Positions 16,613-25,786 of a stretch of DNA of 49,597 nucleotides are shown in pieces (position 1 is the first letter of the stretch; each line of letters begins with the position of its first letter). The translations under genes and the position numbers were made by a program. The notes under the pieces were generated by a model. The model saw nothing but the letters and a program-made list of their open reading frames with translations. It did not search any database and had not been told where the DNA came from. This DNA is from Perlabentimonas sp046542995 (lineage in GTDB: Bacteria > Bacteroidota > Bacteroidia > Bacteroidales > Tenuifilaceae): the NCBI GenBank assembly GCA_046542995.1, contig JBKHAH010000013.1, positions 1 through 49,597 of the forward strand, in the 5' to 3' direction.

Positions 16613-17830
16613 ATGAATTGCGACAAACCATTAAGTGGAATACAAGTACTTGAATTAGCCAGCGTTCTAGCCGGACCAAGTATAGGAATGTTTTTGGCAG
16701 AGCTGGGAGCAGAGGTGGTTAAGGTAGAGAACCTTGTTACCGATGGTGATGTTACCAGAAAATGGAAGCTCTCCACCGAGTCTCAAGAAACCGATGTGTC
16801 GGGTTACTTCTCTTGCGTTAATTGGGGCAAGAAATCACTGGCAATTGACCTCACAAAGGAAGAGGGGCTGGGCATTATATATCAACTTGGTAAAAAATCT
16901 GATATTATATTAGCAAGTTATAAACCCGGCGATGCACAGAAGCTAAAGGTAGATTACGAAACGTTTAGTAAGTTGAATTCTGCAATTATTTATGCACACA
17001 TAACGGGCTATGGTTTAGAAAATCAGCGCGCTGGGTTTGATGCAATAATTCAGGCAGAGAGCGGGTTTACATACATGAACGGCGAGCCCGATGGTCCGCC
17101 CACTAAAATGCCGGTAGCTCTTATGGATGTGCTGGCAGCGCATCATCTGAAGGAGGCAATCTTGCTAGCCTTGTTTCAGCTTGAAAGGCAGGGCAAAGGA
17201 TGTTATATTGATGCTTCGCTGTTTAAGGCAGGGCTTTCATCCTTAGCCAATCAGGCAACAAACTGGCTGGTAGGTAAGAAAATTCCTCAGCGCATGGGGT
17301 CCGATCACCCAAACATTGTACCCTACGGAACCATATTTAACACTTCCGATGGTAAAGGGATAGTGGTTGCGGCTGGAACTGAAAAGCAGTTTCAGGCTCT
17401 GTGTGATTTGCTTGGTAGGCCGGAGTTGACCAAGGATCCAAAATTCAGCACAAATTTTAATAGGGTGCAGAATAAGGAGGAGATAAAATCAATCCTGCAG
17501 GTGCTAATTGAAAAATACGACCGTGAAACAATTCTTGGCATGCTGGCTGAGCGGAGTGTTCCCGCTGGTGGGGTTTTCAATATGCAGGAGGTGTTCGACA
17601 CTCCCGAATCCAAAGACATGGTACTTGAGGCTCCTGTTGATGATGGAACAATTCAGGGTGTAAGCTCCGTAGCATTTAATGTAAACGGGCAAAAAACAAA
17701 CGGAAAAATTAGCCGCCCGCCACATTATGGTGAGCATACCCGCCAGATACTAATTGACATGCTGGGTATTTCCAACGACCAAATTGAAAGTTTAATCGAT
17801 CAAAATGTAATATATGCAGCAAACAAGTAG
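16613..17830 (+). CDS. Class III CoA-transferase (CaiB/BaiF family)
   Basis: This 405-residue protein fits the CaiB/BaiF family from end to end. GIQVLELASVLAGPSIGMFLAELGAEVVKVE (residues 9-39) is the typical opening. Asp172 in ALMDVLAAHH lies where the catalytic aspartate of formyl-CoA transferase is found (Asp169). The N-terminal Rossmann part and the small domain around SVPAGGVFNMQEVF are both present. Members move CoA between carboxylates or epimerise acyl-CoAs. Here it lies between a symporter and an acyl-CoA-producing oxidoreductase, so it probably activates the imported acid with CoA from the oxidoreductase product. The end overlaps the next gene by 17 bases. Confidence 0.88.
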   Translation: MNCDKPLSGIQVLELASVLAGPSIGMFLAELGAEVVKVENLVTDGDVTRKWKLSTESQETDVSGYFSCVNWGKKSLAIDLTKEEGLGIIYQLGKKSDIILASYKPGDAQKLKVDYETFSKLNSAIIYAHITGYGLENQRAGFDAIIQAESGFTYMNGEPDGPPTKMPVALMDVLAAHHLKEAILLALFQLERQGKGCYIDASLFKAGLSSLANQATNWLVGKKIPQRMGSDHPNIVPYGTIFNTSDGKGIVVAAGTEKQFQALCDLLGRPELTKDPKFSTNFNRVQNKEEIKSILQVLIEKYDRETILGMLAERSVPAGGVFNMQEVFDTPESKDMVLEAPVDDGTIQGVSSVAFNVNGQKTNGKISRPPHYGEHTRQILIDMLGISNDQIESLIDQNVIYAANK

Positions 17831-18935
17831 CAAAAGCAAGATGGTGATAACCGATGGGTCCCGTCTTATGATTGAGGCCATGGTCAGGGCTGGTGCCGAT
17901 GCATTTATTGGCTACCCAATTACCCCTGCAAATCACCTCTACTCATACTCGGCACAGCGCATGCCTATGATGTTACCTGCCCCCGATGAGATTACCACCC
18001 TGCAGTGGATGAGTGGTTTAGCAACTGGCGGAAAGGTTCCTGTAACAGCAACATCATTTCCCGGATATGCCCTTATGCTTGAATCCATCAACATGGCTTT
18101 TATGATGGAATTACCCATGGTAATTATTCTGGTGCAGCGTTTGGGACCTGCAACCGGAACTGCAACATGCGGTGCTCAGGGCGATTTAGCTTTGCTAAGA
18201 GGTCAAATTTCCGGAGGTCACCAACTTCCTGTTCTTTGCGCATCGGATTATAAAGATTGCTGGAATCTTTCTGGTGAGGCTGTTCGTCTGGCTGTAAAAT
18301 TACGTACGCCCGTTGTGCTTCTAACATCAAAAGAGGGTGTGATGACTCAGCGTAGTTTCGACTTATCGGTGCTTGGTGATATTGAACCAGCAATTAAGAA
18401 GCGTTACAGTAATGATGAACCCTATTTCCCTTACAAAACTGACTCGTCGTTAGTTCCCGAGTTTCTGGAAGTAGGTAACCCGAATCATCAGGTGAGAATT
18501 ACTGCTTCAACGCATGATACCAAAGGATTGCTTCAGCATTCAACTCCAGAAGCGCTTGAGAATACCAAACGGCTTGAAAAGAAGGCGTATCATCATCTCG
18601 ATTCATATACAAATTATCATTTAGATGAGCAGCCTGATGCAAAGAAACTTATTGTAGCATTTGATATATCTGCTTCTGCAGCTACTGATGCAGTTACCAA
18701 GATGCGTGCTAATGGCGAAAAGGTATCGTTACTTATACCAAAAACCCTATTCCCTATTCCTGACGTTTACTACACAATTATGGATAAGTACGATAAGGTG
18801 GTAATGGTAGAGGAGAATCTTAATGCGCAGTATGCACGAATTCTGTTTGGCCATCGCTTACCCGATAAAATTGCTACAGTAGGTTCAATTGGAAAGATGA
18901 TTACACCACAGGAAATTATAAACGGAGGAGAGTAA
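17814..18935 (+). CDS. 2-oxoacid:ferredoxin oxidoreductase, alpha subunit
   Basis: The 373-residue subunit has the alpha-chain opening ITDGSRLMIEAMVRAGADAF and the motif YPITPAN (34-40), with the later VPVTATSFPGYALMLESI region. It lacks the N-terminal gamma domain seen in korA of this window. Together with the next protein it forms a thiamine-dependent enzyme that converts a 2-oxoacid and CoA to an acyl-CoA, CO2 and reduced ferredoxin. Its sequence differs clearly from KorA, so another 2-oxoacid is likely, for instance a branched-chain, aryl or other keto acid. Translation is probably coupled to the CoA-transferase through the overlap. Confidence 0.9.
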   Translation: MQQTSSKSKMVITDGSRLMIEAMVRAGADAFIGYPITPANHLYSYSAQRMPMMLPAPDEITTLQWMSGLATGGKVPVTATSFPGYALMLESINMAFMMELPMVIILVQRLGPATGTATCGAQGDLALLRGQISGGHQLPVLCASDYKDCWNLSGEAVRLAVKLRTPVVLLTSKEGVMTQRSFDLSVLGDIEPAIKKRYSNDEPYFPYKTDSSLVPEFLEVGNPNHQVRITASTHDTKGLLQHSTPEALENTKRLEKKAYHHLDSYTNYHLDEQPDAKKLIVAFDISASAATDAVTKMRANGEKVSLLIPKTLFPIPDVYYTIMDKYDKVVMVEENLNAQYARILFGHRLPDKIATVGSIGKMITPQEIINGGE

Positions 18936-18937
18936 CC

Positions 18938-20206
18938 ATGAGTACACCCATACTAAATACACCCAACCTACCCTTTTGCAAGGGTTGTGGTCACGACCTT
19001 ATTGCCAAGAATACCGCTCAGGCGCTCGACAACCTTGGACTATCGCCATTGGATGTTGTTATGGTAACCGATATTGGCTGCCACGGTATTATTGATAAAA
19101 CGCTTAATACTCACACGGTTCATGGGCTCCATGGTCGTTCTGCTGCTCTTGGAGCAGGCGTATCGTTTGCCATGGAGAATACCAATAAGAAGGTTATCGT
19201 TTTCCTTGGCGATGGAGGCGCAACCATCGGGCTCCAGCATATTGTTGAGGCGGCAAGGATGAATCTTAACATGACCATCGTTATCCATAATAACATGCTT
19301 TACGGGATGACAGGTGGACAGACCAGTGGTTTAACCCCCAGTGGATTTAGAACCACAACTGCTGCCGATGGTAATCCGTTTAGCGCTCATGATATTTGTA
19401 AACTCACTCATACCGCCGGTGCTGCATACGTTTCACGTATTTTGGGAGTTGGTAATATTACGGAAAAATTACAGGAAGCCTACAGCGTTGAGGGATGCTC
19501 CGTAGTTGAGGTGGTTGAAATTTGTCCTAGCTATGGTGTTAAGCTCAATCCAAAGCGGAAGCTTAGCGAGATTATGAAGACCATGGGGCACGAAGAGGGA
19601 GTTTGGAAAAACGAAAGACCAGCCTATGGAAACCCTCAGACATCTAAAATAGATAGCTTGCTTGATAAGCTACCCGTGGTTGAGAAGAAGCAAGGTGGGA
19701 ACCTTGATAAACCCTACGCATTGGTGATGTCAGGATCTGCCGGCGAAGGCGTTCAGGTTGCTTCAGCTATTCTTGCTCGCGCATCGTTAAGTTCGGGTTT
19801 CCATGTAACCCAAAAGGGAAGCTATCCGGTTACCGTTGGTGTTGGCTTTTCAACATCTGAGGTTAACATCTCACCAGAGCCAATAAATTATCATGGCATG
19901 GCTATTCCCGATGCAGTTCTTATCACATCGCAGGACGGGCTAAATCATAACTTGAAAAAAATTCAAGGCATGAAGAGCGGCTTATTGCTTATTGACTCAA
20001 GCCTTGATGTACCAAATACTGGGGCAGAGGTTATTCAGCACGATTATAGAGTAGCGGGCGCTAAGAATGCATCACTGTATTCTGTTTTGAAGTTTATTAG
20101 CATAACCGGAATTATAAAGCAAGATGCAATTATTGATGCTCTTAATGAGATGGGGCTGGGGAACAAAATCCCTATTCAAAAAATTGTGGATTTGCTAAAT
20201 TCATAG
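18938..20206 (+). CDS. 2-oxoacid:ferredoxin oxidoreductase, fused beta-gamma subunit
   Basis: This 422-residue protein fuses a beta domain (1-230) to a C-terminal gamma domain (about 258-422). The beta part has four cluster cysteines (Cys14 and Cys17 in FCKGCGHD, Cys48, Cys196) and the thiamine diphosphate motif GDGG (91-94) to NNMLYGMTGGQ (118-128). The gamma part has SGSAGEGVQVAS (265-276). The fusion is opposite to that of KorA, where gamma precedes alpha. It starts two bases after the alpha stop, and a strong terminator closes the operon. No separate ferredoxin (delta) subunit is present, so a soluble ferredoxin should accept the electrons. Confidence 0.9.
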   Translation: MSTPILNTPNLPFCKGCGHDLIAKNTAQALDNLGLSPLDVVMVTDIGCHGIIDKTLNTHTVHGLHGRSAALGAGVSFAMENTNKKVIVFLGDGGATIGLQHIVEAARMNLNMTIVIHNNMLYGMTGGQTSGLTPSGFRTTTAADGNPFSAHDICKLTHTAGAAYVSRILGVGNITEKLQEAYSVEGCSVVEVVEICPSYGVKLNPKRKLSEIMKTMGHEEGVWKNERPAYGNPQTSKIDSLLDKLPVVEKKQGGNLDKPYALVMSGSAGEGVQVASAILARASLSSGFHVTQKGSYPVTVGVGFSTSEVNISPEPINYHGMAIPDAVLITSQDGLNHNLKKIQGMKSGLLLIDSSLDVPNTGAEVIQHDYRVAGAKNASLYSVLKFISITGIIKQDAIIDALNEMGLGNKIPIQKIVDLLNS

Positions 20207-20225
20207 CAGCAACTATTTACAATAC

Positions 20226-20264
20226 AAGGCATAGCTCTTTTTGGGGTATGCCTTTTTTCTTTTA
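20226..20264 (+). terminator. Terminator of the symporter/oxidoreductase operon
   Basis: AAGGCATA (20226-20233) and TATGCCTT (20247-20254) form an 8-bp stem that flows into TTTTTTCTTTT, 19 bases after the stop codon. Confidence 0.85.
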
Positions 20265-20326
20265 GATTTTTATTGTAAATACTTTGCAAACGCTCAATCC
20301 TTTACAATGCTTTTGGATGGAAGTTT

Positions 20327-21136
20327 TTAAGGAAGTGATATCTTTTCGAAGAACTCCTTGTTTTGAAAGTTACCATTATTACTCTCTATCTCCTTAACCA
20401 GCATTCTTAGGGTAGATATTATGGCGCTGGAGTAAAAATGAACACTGGGCAAAGTACCCTTGTCGTTTGAGCCTTCATTATTTCTTTGTTGTAAAACCCT
20501 TTTGGTTTGTTTGGCTACCGCTGGTGCTGGGTTTATTATACGAATGTTATTGGGAAGAATTTTATTTAGTAATGGGGTGAAAAAGGGATAGTGCGTACAA
20601 CCAAGAACAAGGTGGTCAATATTATTATCAACCATAGGTTTTACATATTTAGTGAGTAGTTCAAGTGCTTGGGTTGATGTTGACTCTCCGCGCTCAACCA
20701 GCTCTACAAGCCCCTCCCCAATTTGGTAGGTCACATTAACATTAGCCGCATACTTTGATGTTGTCTCTCTGTACAATCTGCCATTAAAGGTACCCTCAGT
20801 CGCCAGCACGCCAATGGATTTTGTTTTGGTGGAAAGTGCGGCAGGCTTCACAGCAGGCTCCATTCCAATAAATGGAATATCATAGTTTTCCCTCAGGAAA
20901 TCAATTGCTGAAGCAGTGGCAGTATTGCAAGCAACTACGATAGCTTGGCAGTTTTTTGAAATTAAAAACTCTGTTATTCTTTTCGAAAGCGTTATAATTT
21001 CATCCTTGGATTTATGGCCATATGGGCAGTTTGCGGTATCGGCAAAGTAGATGAATGAGTGGTGGGGAAGCAGTTTTACCAGTTCCTTAAGAACAGTAAG
21101 ACCTCCTAGTCCCGAGTCAAAAACACCAATCTTCAT
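20327..21136 (-). CDS. murI: Glutamate racemase
   Basis: The 269-residue cytoplasmic enzyme has both catalytic cysteines in context: Cys70 in ACNTATA (69-75) and Cys180 in GCTHYP (179-184), with DSGLGGLTVL (7-16) at the start. It interconverts L- and D-glutamate to supply D-Glu for peptidoglycan. It is the last gene of the bamA-ompH-ompH-murI run. A stable hairpin lies in the 85-base gap before it, which may lower read-through from the outer-membrane genes. Confidence 0.96.
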   Translation of the reverse strand: MKIGVFDSGLGGLTVLKELVKLLPHHSFIYFADTANCPYGHKSKDEIITLSKRITEFLISKNCQAIVVACNTATASAIDFLRENYDIPFIGMEPAVKPAALSTKTKSIGVLATEGTFNGRLYRETTSKYAANVNVTYQIGEGLVELVERGESTSTQALELLTKYVKPMVDNNIDHLVLGCTHYPFFTPLLNKILPNNIRIINPAPAVAKQTKRVLQQRNNEGSNDKGTLPSVHFYSSAIISTLRMLVKEIESNNGNFQNKEFFEKISLP

Positions 21137-21163
21137 CGTTTAAAATGGTTTAAGAAATTGCAG

Positions 21164-21199
21164 AAACAGCCCAATCTCCTTCCGGTGATTGAGCTGTTT
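21164..21199 (-). terminator. Hairpin between ompH and murI, possible partial terminator
   Basis: Arms 21164-21176 and 21187-21199 pair over 13 positions on the minus-strand RNA, with one G-U pair and a 10-base loop. The sequence after it is only moderately T-rich, so attenuation or RNA processing between ompH and murI fits better than complete termination. Confidence 0.45.
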
Positions 21200-21221
21200 T
21201 TCGTATCACTCAAGGAGTAAA

Positions 21222-21734
21222 TTATTCTATGCCAAGCTCTTTTTTAACAAGAGGCATAATGTCAATACTTTCGTCGGAGAAGTAAACTACGCTTCCTGCG
21301 CTTAGGTCAAATACATATATGTATCCTTCGCGTTTTGCAACCGCTTGTATAGCCTTGTCTGCTTTCTCCATAAGTGGTCGCATTATTTCGCCCTGCATAC
21401 GCTGATAATCTTGCTGTGCAGTTGCCTCAAACTCCTGAATTCGCTGTTGAAGCTGAGTTAGTTCCTTTTCGCGGGATTCACGTATGGCTTCAGATAGCGA
21501 CTCTCTACGTTGCATAAAGTTATTTACCTTGTTGTTGTACTCAACATGTAACTCCTCAATTTGCTCAGAGAGGTCTTGCCCATAAGCATTTAACTTTTCT
21601 TCTGCGCTATCCCTTTCAGGCATAACTTCAAGAAGTTCCTGCCCGTTAATGTGTGCGAACTTTGATTGGGCAAACGTACTGCCAGTAAATGCTAGTAACG
21701 AAACACCTAAAACAATTGTAAGTATCCTTTTCAT
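21222..21734 (-). CDS. OmpH/Skp family periplasmic chaperone (second copy)
   Basis: The 170-residue protein has a signal peptide cut after TFAQ, then SKFAHINGQELLEVMPERDSAEEKL typical of OmpH/Skp. A long charged helical hairpin rich in Glu, Gln and Arg (about 45-125) forms the tentacles of the trimer, and the protein ends in YVFDLSAGSVVYFSDESIDI. Skp-type chaperones carry unfolded outer-membrane proteins across the periplasm to the Bam complex. It follows another ompH by tandem duplication, a usual arrangement behind bamA in Bacteroidota. Confidence 0.92.
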   Translation of the reverse strand: MKRILTIVLGVSLLAFTGSTFAQSKFAHINGQELLEVMPERDSAEEKLNAYGQDLSEQIEELHVEYNNKVNNFMQRRESLSEAIRESREKELTQLQQRIQEFEATAQQDYQRMQGEIMRPLMEKADKAIQAVAKREGYIYVFDLSAGSVVYFSDESIDIMPLVKKELGIE

Positions 21735-21771
21735 TTTTTTTTAATTTAATTATTATTCAAATATTTAGTAG

Positions 21772-22284
21772 TTAGTTATACCCTAACTTCTGTAGAACGT
21801 CATCGCTTTTGTCGTATCGTGGGTTTGTAAATAGAATGTTGGCAGAACCAGCTGTATCAAAAATTATTGCGAATCCGCCTTCATTTGCAACTTCGTCAAC
21901 AGCATTTGCCACTTGATCCTGAATTGGTTTTATTAGCTCTTCCCTCTTTTTAAATAGCATACCCTCTCTTCCGAAATACCTCCTCTGTAATTCCTTAACT
22001 TCTCGCTCTCTCTCAATAATTTCATCCTCCTTCTTTTTCTTCATTTCTTCGGTTAGAAGAATTTTTTCATTCTCAAATTCCTGAAACATTTTATCTAATT
22101 TCTTATACTCCTCTTCAATTTCCGTTTGATATTCTTTGGCAATTTCGTCTAGTTTCTCTTGGGCCGCTTTGAATGTTGGTATTCTACTAAGAATGTACTC
22201 GGTATCTACGTAGGCAAATCTTTGAGCCATAGAGGCCAAGGATATTACCATTAGAAGCAAGGTGAGTGTCACAGTTTTTTTCAT
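21772..22284 (-). CDS. OmpH/Skp family periplasmic chaperone (first copy)
   Basis: I start at the ATG at 22284 rather than 22329, because KKTVTLTLLLMVISLASMAQ is a full signal peptide directly after it. The 170-residue product has QRFAYVDTEYILSRIPTFKAAQEKL and a highly charged helical region (about 45-115; many Glu/Lys) ahead of the conserved C-terminal strands AIIFDTAGSANILF. It is a soluble periplasmic chaperone for outer-membrane proteins. It lies 71 bases downstream of bamA, and the sister copy follows 37 bases later. Confidence 0.92.
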   Translation of the reverse strand: MKKTVTLTLLLMVISLASMAQRFAYVDTEYILSRIPTFKAAQEKLDEIAKEYQTEIEEEYKKLDKMFQEFENEKILLTEEMKKKKEDEIIEREREVKELQRRYFGREGMLFKKREELIKPIQDQVANAVDEVANEGGFAIIFDTAGSANILFTNPRYDKSDDVLQKLGYN

Positions 22285-22355
22285 GGTTGCTTTTGTTTTC
22301 TGATTCAAATTTACCAACAATCTTGCCAATAATCTTACAAGATAATTAAATAACG

Positions 22356-24851
22356 TTAAAAGTCCATACCTATTTTAAAGTGGAACTGCCCTTTGTGTGC
22401 GTCGGAGTTATGTGGTATTTGGTCAAATCCGTATCCCCAGTCAATACCAAGCATTCCAATCATTGGCAGGAACAGTCTTGCACCAACGCCTGCAGAACGG
22501 TGGATGTTAAAAGGGTTTACATCCTTAAATTCGTACCAAGCGTTACCAGCCTCTAAAAAGCCCAGCAGGTAAACTGCAGCTTGCGCTTGAAGGGTGATGG
22601 GGTAACGAATTTCTGTTGTAAATTTATTGTAAACATTAGCTGCCCTAACATTCCCAACTGGTGGAGTTAGTGAGCCATTGCTGTAGCCCCTTAATCCAAT
22701 GGTTTCTCGTCCGTATAGGTTATAACCTGACATACCATCACCACCAAGGTCAAAACCTTCAAATGGAGAGTAGCCAATGTCCGAATTGTAGTAACCAAGA
22801 TAACCGAACTCTGCACCTGTGTAAAGAACAAGGTCGTCAACAAGGTTATGAAACCACTTGGCTTCGCCTTTCCATTTATGGTATTCAATCCATTTATACT
22901 TATCGTTTGGGATAGTTATATCTGAATAGTCCTTTCCGTTAATTAACGAGTAAGGGGGTGTTAACTGTAGAGAAGCGCTAAAGTTTGACCCTCTCCTTGG
23001 GTAGATAAGCTGGTCAATTGAGTTTCGTGATAAAGTGACTTTATAACTTAAGTTGTTTGACTGGCCGTTGGAGAAGATGAAGTACCCTTCCCAATCAGTT
23101 AGGTTATAGTTCTGAAAACTAATCTCATTGTTGAAGGTGAACCAGTCATCGGGCCATTTTAACCTTGTGCCAATACCAATGGCACCACCCGTAACTTTCA
23201 TCGACTGATCACTCGTTTGATAAGCCCAGTTGGCAGTATTTTGAATGGTATGGTATAATGAGAAGGTAAAGTTAGTTGGCTTTTTACCCCCAAGCCATGG
23301 CTCAGTAAAGGTTAGGCTAAATGCTTTATAATACTTACCGTTTGTTTGGGCTCTTAGGCTAAGGGTTTGACTATCGCCAGAAGGAACCGGACGCCATGCC
23401 TTCTTCTCAAATAATCGGCCAATAGAGAAGTTCGAAAACCTAATGCCGATGGTTCCGACAAACATATTGGCTCCCCATCCGCCGGAAATTTCCAGCTGGT
23501 CGTTGGCCTTCTCCTCAACAACGTAAGTTAAGTCAACGGTTCCATCTGCTGGATTTGGGATTGGTCTAACATCAAGTTTTTCCGGATCAAAATGACCTAG
23601 ATTGGCTAGCTCCCTTATTGAGCGTGTGATGTTTGTTTTACTGAAAAGATCGCCAGGTTTGGATTTTAGCTCCCTTCTTATTACGTTCTCGTGAGTTTTG
23701 GTGTTACCCTGTATAAGAATCCTGTTGACTGTAGCCTGATCTCCTTCAAAAATTCGCATTTCAAGGTCAATGGAATCATTCTTTACCCTCACTTCAACCG
23801 GCTCAATGTTAAAGAAGAGGTAACCATCGTCCATATAGGTGGTAGATATTGAGTTGTCATCAATAAACAACCTCTCTTCAAGTAGTGTTTTGTCATAAAC
23901 ATCACCTTTGTTAATTCCAAGGATGTTTCCGAGCACCTCATCAGGTAGTTTTGAGTTCCCAATCCAGTTAATATTTCTATAGTAGTACTTTGGGCCCTCA
24001 TCCACCCATATTTTTATACCTATTCTTTTTTCGTTAACTACATACACCGAATCTTTAACAACCTTAGCATCTCTATATCCGTTCTCATTGTAGTAGTCAA
24101 TAAGCATTACTTTGTCCTCCTCAAAATCTTCTTTAATAAATTTTGAGGTTTTGAATATGTTCCAATCGCGGCGATTGGTATTATCCATTGCTCGTCTTAG
24201 TTTCCTGTCCTTAATGTTCTCGTTACCCTCAAATTCTATGTCGCTAATGCGGACTTTGGGTCCCTTATCAATAATAAAGTTAAGCCTTACCCCATTGGCC
24301 ATTGCGGTATCGTTCTCCTGATGGATGTCAATAGAGGAGTTAAGGAATGCTTTATCCTTAAAATGATTTCTTATTAGGCGCTTCGCATTATCAAGAACGT
24401 TCTCGGTTGCTTGTCCACCAACTCGCAAATTTATAAGTTCTTTAATGTCTTTTTCTTCACTACTCTTCACCCCAGTAATTTCAATGCCACTTATTCTGGG
24501 AAGTTCTTGTAAATAAATATCAAGGTAAATATCATCACCATCAATATTTGAGGCTGTAATCTTCACATCTGAAAAAAGGCCTTGATCCCAAAGTTTATTA
24601 ATTGCGCTGCTAATATCGTCCCCTGGAACACTTATGGTGTCGCCCATGTATAGTCCACTTACATTAATTATAACATTGGGGTCAAGAAATTGCACGCCTG
24701 ATACAGTTATGCCTTTAAGTTGATAATCATTGGGGTTGCTGTAACTGAAAGAGCTTGGTTGTGATAAGCTTATGTGTGACGTTGATAAGACAATTACTAT
24801 AAAAAGTGCTGCTCGGTAAATCATTGCTGTGTTCCTAGGATTTCTAATCAT
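22356..24851 (-). CDS. bamA: BamA, outer-membrane protein assembly factor
   Basis: The protein is up to 831 residues: a signal peptide (YRAALFIVIVLSTSHISLSQ), about five POTRA repeats (roughly 40-450; for example KGITVSGVQFLDPNVI and RISDIEFEGNENIKDRKLRR), and an outer-membrane beta-barrel (about 460-831). The barrel includes the substrate-latching region and ends in Phe (FHFKIGMDF). It is the essential insertase for outer-membrane barrels. Either the ATG at 24851 or the one at 24824 may be used; the latter gives the more typical signal peptide. It heads a unit with the two ompH genes and murI, and a good promoter lies upstream. Confidence 0.95.
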   Translation of the reverse strand: MIRNPRNTAMIYRAALFIVIVLSTSHISLSQPSSFSYSNPNDYQLKGITVSGVQFLDPNVIINVSGLYMGDTISVPGDDISSAINKLWDQGLFSDVKITASNIDGDDIYLDIYLQELPRISGIEITGVKSSEEKDIKELINLRVGGQATENVLDNAKRLIRNHFKDKAFLNSSIDIHQENDTAMANGVRLNFIIDKGPKVRISDIEFEGNENIKDRKLRRAMDNTNRRDWNIFKTSKFIKEDFEEDKVMLIDYYNENGYRDAKVVKDSVYVVNEKRIGIKIWVDEGPKYYYRNINWIGNSKLPDEVLGNILGINKGDVYDKTLLEERLFIDDNSISTTYMDDGYLFFNIEPVEVRVKNDSIDLEMRIFEGDQATVNRILIQGNTKTHENVIRRELKSKPGDLFSKTNITRSIRELANLGHFDPEKLDVRPIPNPADGTVDLTYVVEEKANDQLEISGGWGANMFVGTIGIRFSNFSIGRLFEKKAWRPVPSGDSQTLSLRAQTNGKYYKAFSLTFTEPWLGGKKPTNFTFSLYHTIQNTANWAYQTSDQSMKVTGGAIGIGTRLKWPDDWFTFNNEISFQNYNLTDWEGYFIFSNGQSNNLSYKVTLSRNSIDQLIYPRRGSNFSASLQLTPPYSLINGKDYSDITIPNDKYKWIEYHKWKGEAKWFHNLVDDLVLYTGAEFGYLGYYNSDIGYSPFEGFDLGGDGMSGYNLYGRETIGLRGYSNGSLTPPVGNVRAANVYNKFTTEIRYPITLQAQAAVYLLGFLEAGNAWYEFKDVNPFNIHRSAGVGARLFLPMIGMLGIDWGYGFDQIPHNSDAHKGQFHFKIGMDF

Positions 24852-24922
24852 AAACTATAACGGAATAAATGGGGCTTAATTATTGATAAATAAATTAAAA
24901 GCTTGACTTGCAAAATTATTGG

Positions 24923-24953
24923 CAAATTTAACTAAGTGCATTGTTGGAAACAA
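24923..24953 (-). promoter_or_regulatory. Promoter of bamA-ompH-ompH-murI
   Basis: On the minus strand TTG (24953-24951) is followed after 20 bases by TAAATTTG (24930-24923), a good match to the -33/-7 pair of Bacteroidota. A second -7-like box, TAATTTTG, lies just downstream at 24918-24911. Confidence 0.6.
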
Positions 24954-25033
24954 GCTAAAATATGATAAAAATTCTTTTTTATTGAAAAGTGCATTAATCT
25001 TTTAATTATTGGTAGTATGCAGATTATTAAAAG

Positions 25034-25774
25034 CTATTGAAGCTGTTCGCTTGTTTTGCCAAATCGTCTTTCTCTGTTTTGAAAGCTAATTATTGCTTTG
25101 TAAAACTCTTCTGTGCTAAAATCGGGCCATAGCACATCAGTAAAAAAGAGTTCAGTGTAGGCAATTTGCCAAAGCAGAAAGTTACTTAACCTGAACTCAC
25201 CGCTGGTTCTAATGAGGAGTTCAGGGTCGGGAAAGTTTTGGGTATTGAGATGTTTGGTGAAATCACTATCTGAGATTTTGTTCAAATCTAACTGTCCATC
25301 ATTTACTTCTTTGGCTAAGCTTTTGGCTGCTTCAAGTATTTCCCATCTACTTCCGTAACTAAGCGCAAGTACTAGGGTCATTTTACTGCAGCTCTTGGTT
25401 TTTTCCAGTGCGATGTTTAGTTTTTTCTGAACGCTATCTGGCAGTTTGGAGATATTCCCAATAACTTGGAGTTTAATATCATTTTTTATTAGATTATCCA
25501 ACTCATTGTCAATGGTTGACATTAGGAGCGCCATCAGTGCTTCTATCTCAATTTTTGGGCGCTTCCAGTTCTCTGCGCTAAAAGCATAAAGCGTAAGATA
25601 TTTTATACCAAGTTTAGCTGATGCTTCAATGGTTGAGCGTACTGATTTTGCGCCATTCTGGTGTCCATAAATTCTTGGCCTTCCCTTTTGCTTTGCCCAC
25701 CGCCCATTACCATCCATAATAATGGCCACATGGCAGGGAAGTTTATCCTTGTTTATTCTGTACTCTAGTGACAT
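25034..25774 (-). CDS. uppS: Isoprenyl (undecaprenyl diphosphate) synthase
   Basis: This 246-residue cis-prenyltransferase has the signature IIMDGNGRWAKQKG (18-31, catalytic Asp21), LYAFSAENWKRP in the middle and LIRTSGEFRLSNFLLWQ near the C-terminus. It makes the C55 lipid carrier for peptidoglycan and other envelope polymers. It is encoded 12 bases after the second barrel-protein gene and 182 bases before bamA, which has its own promoter. Confidence 0.96.
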   Translation of the reverse strand: MSLEYRINKDKLPCHVAIIMDGNGRWAKQKGRPRIYGHQNGAKSVRSTIEASAKLGIKYLTLYAFSAENWKRPKIEIEALMALLMSTIDNELDNLIKNDIKLQVIGNISKLPDSVQKKLNIALEKTKSCSKMTLVLALSYGSRWEILEAAKSLAKEVNDGQLDLNKISDSDFTKHLNTQNFPDPELLIRTSGEFRLSNFLLWQIAYTELFFTDVLWPDFSTEEFYKAIISFQNRERRFGKTSEQLQ

Positions 25775-25786
25775 ATAAGCGTTTCG

